Shown here: one piece after another, positions 58,544 through 64,000 of the stretch | Numbering within the stretch: the first letter of the stretch is position 1 | Layout of the letters: every line of letters begins with the position of its first letter | From: Bromus sterilis | Lineage: Eukaryota; Streptophyta; Magnoliopsida; Poales; Poaceae | DNA: 64,000 nucleotides | Direction of reading: 5' to 3' | NCBI GenBank assembly: GCA_950022295.1 | Contig: OX465598.1 | Span: forward strand, 168,410,001-168,474,000 | Notes under the pieces: generated by a model | Seen by the model: the letters and a program-made list of their open reading frames with translations, nothing else | What the model was told of the DNA's origin: nothing | The model's database searches: none | Translations under genes and position numbers: made by a program

Positions 58544-61500
58544 TGTAAGGCCCGATATGCGTTACTGTTCCAGATCTAGATGTTTCCATCCAGATCCGGG
58601 GACGAATCATATCGGTCCCACCGCGACATATGACGAAGTATTATGCCCCGGATTTCCAACATGGTATCACAACATTACAGCTACAAGGATACAACATCTC
58701 ATACAATCGGCATACAATTGCCTTAATACAATACATCAGCGGAAGATACATGTCTGAGTACAAACTACAATCAAATGCCTTGTGCACAGGTAAAACACAC
58801 CATTTCCGTAACCACACGAGTCCAGGCTCTCCGCAGGGATCCACCAAACTAGTCATCGTTGAGTCTTCGTGAAGGCGTCTAGAAGAAGGGTCGTCGAACT
58901 CCTCTGAAGTCCAAGATCGTTGCATAACGTGCGTAAAAGAGAAAAGAAGGAGGTGAGCTATATCAAAAGTCTTGTAACTAACTTCTCACGGGTAAGATGG
59001 GGTAGTGGTGAGGTTGCAGACACACTAGCAATATATGAGTGGCTAACGGTCTATTTTAGAGTAAGATGAGAACCAAGCATTCGATGAGGAATCGCCTCCA
59101 ACAAGTCTTGCTATCAACTACTTACGCAAGCATAACACCTATCATATCCTTGTCCTCCTCTTCGCATCCCGACGAAGAAGAAGTCAAGGCACACACGCGT
59201 TGATCAAGTTATTAAGATTATCTCAGGTTTTTGTTTTCTATGAACAAGGAGTAGGTCTCAAGTCGTCCATGACCGTAGACACGGCTTCTCGAAATGATTT
59301 AACCCTGTAGGGGTGTACCAACTGCCCATTACAAGGCTCCGCACGCACGCCCATCTCTCTCAGTTGCTACCCATCACAGGCAACCATTTTATGATTTAGT
59401 CCCGAGAGATCCGAAATGACAGGTCCCTCTAACGAACAACGCACAAATCCGGGTGGCCCCCGGGGAGTCGACACCCAATCCAAAAGCCGGCCACGCTCTC
59501 GGATCGGACTCTTCCGTATGTCCAAGGTCGGGGTTAGCCTCACCTGAACAACAGCGGACTTCCCTAGCTCACCAGTTTGGACCAACAGAGAAACCATGTC
59601 TCCGCTGGCCCGGGTTGTTTTAAATCCACTGGCTGCAGACTAGCTACGCACACGGTTTCAAATGGTACATCATCTTGGGCCACCTATAGAAATGTTTGGA
59701 GCTAGGTAGGTAAGAAAAGGGGACCCCATAGTATCCCACACGTGATTAGGCACGCTCAGTCTTAAAATCAATACCCGAAAATCGGATCCTAGGTGACTCG
59801 AATGGAACAAAGCGTCGGGGCGGGATAGCCTAGACCTTCCATCCTTCGTCGAATATAGTCAACATTATAATAATCATATCATCAACAACAATATAATAAT
59901 GTGATAGCCCAACCCAAGGAGTAACAGGATAACAGTTGATAACATCCTAGCATGCATACTAAGCAGTGGCTGAGCAACGAGCAATAGTAACATAGCCGAA
60001 CACGGTTTGCTGGGATGTGGAGGACATGGTTGTTTAGGTTTATTTGAGAGGCATGAATATGAAGTGGTAGGATCAAGAAACGTTCTATCCTACACCTAGG
60101 CGCGAGTGAGCTGAAAGTTATAAGCATGATATATGCTCCCCCTTACCTGATGAGAAGACGAAGTCGAAGGTGTAGCCGACCGTAAGCTCGCATCGTCTCC
60201 GAGAGGTACCCGCAGAAGCACACAAGAAGGAAAACCGGAAAAGGCAATAGACGAGCAAGCATCTATTACTACGAAGCAATCACAAGAAAGCATCAACAAG
60301 AAGACAACACGAGACAACACATTACGGCATCTCACCTACCGTCGAGAGCGGTTACTATTAGGTTAAGTGGAGTACTCGTCACACACAACGATACCGCACG
60401 TTTATAATGGTTCAAGTTGTTTAGCTACACAAGGTGAGCAAAGATTATTAACATGGCATCTCACTCAAGCATGGCATATCACACAAACATGGCAAGAGGT
60501 GAAGCATAAAGTAAACTAACTATGCTAGTCAATTTAAATGAGGTACAACCTAAACATGGCATTCCACTAAGTGCCCCACGATGATTAAACATTTTGTACT
60601 GTTCTGCCCTAAACCATAGTTTAGGTTGGTTAACAACAGCAAACAATAGCATCAACATAATGGACTTGAAATTCTAATCAGGTTACATGTAAGGAACACT
60701 CCTAACGGAGTTACGGTTAAAAAGATACAAGCATTACAAGTTAAGCACACATGTTGTTAACATCAGGGAGCACACTTTAGAGCAATGGAACAATTAGCTA
60801 CTGAATGCAAACATGCACCAAAATGATATGCAATGTAGTAGACATGGCAGGCAAGTCATGGCGAAAAGAATCATGCAAATAGGCATCATGGTTCACTAGT
60901 TATAAGCAAAACAAGAAGCTATAAAACATTACTGGTCAAGGACTTAGTGAAAATCAGGAAAACAGGGCAGAAACTGTTAAATTCATGCTGTATAAACAGG
61001 GGTAAAACTATATGAAAAAGTGCAGCAACATGACATAGAAATGTGTGGGAATGAAGTAGACATGATGGTGATCAGGTACAAACAAGAATCAAGGTCATAG
61101 GCATCACAGATCAAAAGATATTACGCGTGCAACATGCCTTCGGAAAGTTATAGACTTTGTGAAAAACAGAGGTGGCTGTCAAAAACAGCGGGATAGCAAC
61201 TTTGGAGCTAAAATATAACTATGACCAGGAATGCAAACATGACAATGTAATACATATAATGAAATTAGACATGCAATAGATCAAAATGACATATTGCAAT
61301 GCTCAAAAGGATGCACGGTTAAAAAGATATAGGGAAGCAAAGTTTGCATCGTACGTTAACAGCAGAACACTAACTGCAGGGTAGCTACTTTTGGTGAAGA
61401 TACAATCAACATGCAGCAGGCCAAAATGACAAGTGAAAGAATATAACTAAAGTAGACATTCTGCTTAACAGTATGCAACAAGAATCACTCTATTCCGATG

Positions 61501-63044
61501 GACGGTTGCGACGCAACCGTCACCCGAAGTTGGCTCAAAATAACAGCTTTCAGCAGCTAACAGTAGTTAACAACAGGAAGCCCTGTTCAGCACACAATAT
61601 CTACATCTAAACAATCTCAAATCAAACAACTCACTAAAGATTAAAGTTAGAGCACATCATAGGCAACAATTTTTCTTTTGGGGCCAACGTAATTCGAGCT
61701 ACCGTTTAATCGCAACACTACACGCGAAATTGAATCAGCAGCAGAAACATAAGGACTTAGCCAAAATTTAGAAAAGATTCGCAGAGAAAAAAATAAATAA
61801 CAGGGCGCTCGGGCTCCTCACCTAGTTGGGCCTGGCCCAAGTCGGCGGCAGTGGGCGTAGGATAGCGCACGCGCGCTCATGGGAGAGAGATGCAGCGCGG
61901 GCCGAGGCTTCGCTAGGCTGGGCCGCTTGTGATGGCCGGCCCACCTGGCGGCGCTGGCCTGGACGGCTCGGGCCCGTCCCAATCCCGATCCAGGGGAGGT
62001 TGGCGGCGCCGGCGACGAGCGGCTCCATCCCCGTCGCGGTGGGGCTCCTCCGGTGAGGTGTGGTCCGTGGCGGCCCGGGAACGGGTGCGGGGGAGATGGA
62101 GCTCGCCAACGTGAGGGCGCAGTGAGGGAGCTCCAGGGGAGGCTTGGCAACAAGCTCCGTGGCGGGTTCCATGGCGCGGCGGCCGGCGGCGCGATCTGGA
62201 GAGGGAGGGAGAGATGAGGCCGAGACAGGGAAGGGAAGGAGGATGGGCGCGGGGGAAGGAGAGGGAACGGCGGCGGCCTGCTCGCCGGTGCGGCGGCCAG
62301 GATGCCGGCGGCCGGCGGATCCACAGGAGACGGTGTGGCGTGACGGGTTCGGGCGGGCCCGCGGCAGCGGTGCTCGGACCGGCAGGGCCCTGGTTGGCTG
62401 GGAGGGTGAGGAGGCCAGATCTGGGCAGTCAGATCCCAGATATGACGGTCTGGATCAGAGGGAAGCTAGGGTTTCACGAATTTGGGGTCTATTGGGCAGA
62501 AGTGGGCAATTTGAAGGGGGTGGCTGCATATTTTTGCAAGTGGGAAACCCTAGAAGGGCTAGGGAGAGGGGTGGTCTTTATATAGGGTGGCCTGGATGGC
62601 AGGTTTACACAAAAGCCCCTCGGGTTTCTCTCTCGCATGTCCGATGATCCACGTTTCTGCCCGCCGGGAGTGCATACGACCTCCGATTCGGACGAAATCT
62701 CGAACCACGCGCTCAGCACAGCGAGCACATCAGTCGTACCTCACTTCGATAATGTTCCGAGAACATTTTCTGGTGCCCAATAAAATAATCCATTTAATTA
62801 TTAAATGGGGTTTTCGTTCCGATGGCGATGGTTGGTCTTGTGCCGGTTGCGAAAGTGCTCGGGTGAAACCCCAGTGTCGCAATGGTCGTGTGTCATTTGG
62901 GAAAAAATGTTTGGTCCCGCACTCGATACGAGAAATAGGGAGGGGGAAATATGCACCGATTAAAAAATCAGCGAAGCAAATACTGCAAACAATTCTAGCA
63001 ACAAACAATTTTTTTAATTTGGGTGAAAATAACGGGATGTTATA
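58544..63044 (-). mobile_element. M2: 4.5-kb solo-LTR-like insertion, inverted relative of M1
   Basis: Plus strand starts TGTAAGGCCCGATATG and ends GGGATGTTATA; the reverse complement aligns with M1 end to end. Flanks GTCTC (58539-58543) and GTCAC (63045-63049) are a TSD with one mismatch. No coding region. TATA is at 62577-62584 (minus) and the conserved block at 59270-59321. It carries extra or changed sequence relative to M1 near 61490-61620. The terminal TG/CA at the right end has decayed (TATA for TACA). Confidence 0.86.
62577..62584 (-). promoter_or_regulatory. TATA box of M2
   Basis: The minus strand reads CCTATATAAAGACCACC, matching M1 at 44536-44543, about 460 bases inside the LTR start. 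Confidence 0.65.
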
Positions 63045-63057
63045 GTCACCCACTTGC
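63045..63057 (-). other. C2 polypurine tract, split by M2
   Basis: The minus strand reads GCAAGTGGGTGAC before M2 and GAGAC then TGTTGG after it. Joined at the target duplication, the AAGTGGGAGAC purine tract of Angela/BARE-type elements would abut the LTR start. Confidence 0.8.
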
Positions 63058-63075
63058 ACTAGAGTACAAATTACA

Positions 63076-64000
63076 CTAGTTTACATCAGGTATGTATCTA
63101 ATACCAATAGTCTCTCGGTGTTCTTCAAACTTGCCTTGTGAAAGAGGTTTAGTCATCGGGTCTGTTGTGTTCAGATCCGTATGTATTTTATGAATCCTAG
63201 TATGACCATCCCTGACGTAGTCTCGCGTCACATGGAACTTTCGGAGAATGTGCTTGGCTGTAGAGTGAGTTCTTGGTTCTCTCACGTTAGCAATGGTGCA
63301 TGTGTTGTCGCATAAGATTCCAACGGGGTCAGTGCAGCTGGGAAAGACACCAAGCTCGATCACGGACTTCTTCAGCGAAAGCGCTTCGTTTGACGCTTCG
63401 CAAGCGGCAATATACTCCGACTCCATTGAAAATTTGGCGATGACTGAATGTTTTCCGCTCCTCCAACTAATTGCGCCACCGTTCAACATGAACACATATC
63501 CCGTCTGGGATTTCGAGTCATCTAGGTCAGAGCTGAGGCTAGCGTCAACGTGACCTTTTACGGTGAGATCCTCATCAACTCCTCCATAAACGAGAAAGAG
63601 ATCCTTCGTCCTTCGTAAGTATTTCAGGATTTTCTTTACTGCGGTCCAATGGATCATTCCTGGATTAATCTGGTAGCGATTATTCATACTAATTGCCAGC
63701 GCTAAATCCGGTCGGGTACACAGCATAGCATACATGATAGAACCTATGGCCGAGGCATAGGGCTTTGAGGACATCTCCTCCTTTTCTTTTGTTGTTGCTG
63801 GACATTGAGTCACACTTAATTTGATACCTTTTATAACTGGCAAGAGTCCTCTCTTGGCGTAATCCATACTGAACCTTTTCAATATCTTATCGATATAAGT
63901 TCTTTGACTCAAATCCAATAGGCGATCAGGTCTATCTTTATATATCTTAATCCCTAATATGTACGCAGCTTCACCTAGGTCCTTCATGGAAAATTGTCCA
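63076..64000 (-). CDS. pol: C2 Copia pol, C-terminal RT and RNase H (partial)
   Basis: One open frame to the window edge, about 308 residues seen, with its N-terminus outside. The reverse transcriptase end (SMKDLGEAAYILGI, TYIDKILKRF) comes first. RNase H follows, with catalytic positions in KGHVDASL, SMESEYIA and LCDNTCT, then NTTDPMTKPL near the end and a stop at 63076-63078. This is the RT-RNase H order of Ty1/Copia, where integrase lies upstream. A candidate changed residue is NTT where ADP-type motifs usually read NxADP. No stop occurs in this part. The sequence is close to Angela/WIS/BARE-1 elements. The stop lies just before the polypurine tract. Confidence 0.92.
   Translation of the reverse strand, partial: GQFSMKDLGEAAYILGIKIYKDRPDRLLDLSQRTYIDKILKRFSMDYAKRGLLPVIKGIKLSVTQCPATTKEKEEMSSKPYASAIGSIMYAMLCTRPDLALAISMNNRYQINPGMIHWTAVKKILKYLRRTKDLFLVYGGVDEDLTVKGHVDASLSSDLDDSKSQTGYVFMLNGGAISWRSGKHSVIAKFSMESEYIAACEASNEALSLKKSVIELGVFPSCTDPVGILCDNTCTIANVREPRTHSTAKHILRKFHVTRDYVRDGHTRIHKIHTDLNTTDPMTKPLSQGKFEEHRETIGIRYIPDVN

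Noticed and set aside
61818..62647. Long frames on both strands in M2 (168 and 167 codons)
   Set aside because: They overlap each other in the GC-rich LTR leader and have no domain.
1..64000. Host genes, tRNA, rRNA, CRISPR, operons or a novel defence system
   Set aside because: Nothing found. Nearly all of the window is accounted for by nested LTR retrotransposon sequence and no non-element coding region could be supported.

Overview
This window is plant nuclear DNA made almost entirely of LTR retrotransposons. The style is that of a large grass genome, most likely Triticeae (wheat, barley or rye). The reasons are a Copia LTR and pol fragment of the Angela/WIS/BARE-1 type, several Ty3/Gypsy elements with LTRs of 3-4.5 kb, and deep nesting with 5-bp target-site duplications (TSDs). 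I found no host protein gene, tRNA, rRNA or CRISPR array. Every long reading frame I can interpret belongs to a retroelement, and nearly all are broken.

Left nest (1-42498). The base layers belong to one LTR family whose LTRs are about 1.65 kb and start TGATACG and end GTATCA (called T here). T1 (minus strand, 37995-42498) carries a solo T LTR, T4 (38432-40108, TSD GTATG). T1 is cut at 37995 by T2 (minus, LTR 36324-37994, tRNA-Asp-type primer site, gag remnant). T2 is cut at 33889 by T3 (plus), of which the 3' internal region (1-1673) and the 3' LTR are visible. The T3 LTR is split by two full-length minus-strand Gypsy elements. Gypsy A (solo LTR 1788-5802 plus element 6666-20844) has an initiator-Met-type primer site. 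Gypsy B (22294-33794) has TSD CTTGG. Gypsy A is itself cut inside its gag zinc knuckle by a 4.5-kb solo-LTR-like element S (10353-14852, TSD CACTC).

Right part (42499-64000). A Copia LTR (C1, minus) is truncated at about 43680 and fused to a plus-strand gag/protease element, K. K has an accessory ORF but no reverse transcriptase, and its 3' LTR is 54170-55514. K is split by solo LTR M1 (44069-48479, TSD TTGAT). K ends in the gag region of another Gypsy element, L (55515-56860). L is interrupted by a minus-strand Copia element, C2 (3' LTR 56861-58538; pol 63076 to the window edge). The polypurine tract of C2 is split by M2 (58544-63044), an inverted relative of M1.

The most informative structure is at 5803-6826. 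A second copy of the Gypsy A right flank, joined to a second copy of the Gypsy A LTR end, is best explained by a tandem segmental duplication of about 15 kb followed by collapse of one copy to a solo LTR. A second recurring signal is a block of about 50 bp shared by otherwise different long Gypsy LTRs (Gypsy A, Gypsy B, S, M1, M2). I see no previously undescribed functional system. The value of the window is as a record of nested insertion, LTR-LTR recombination and microhomology deletion. Family names were not checked against a database.
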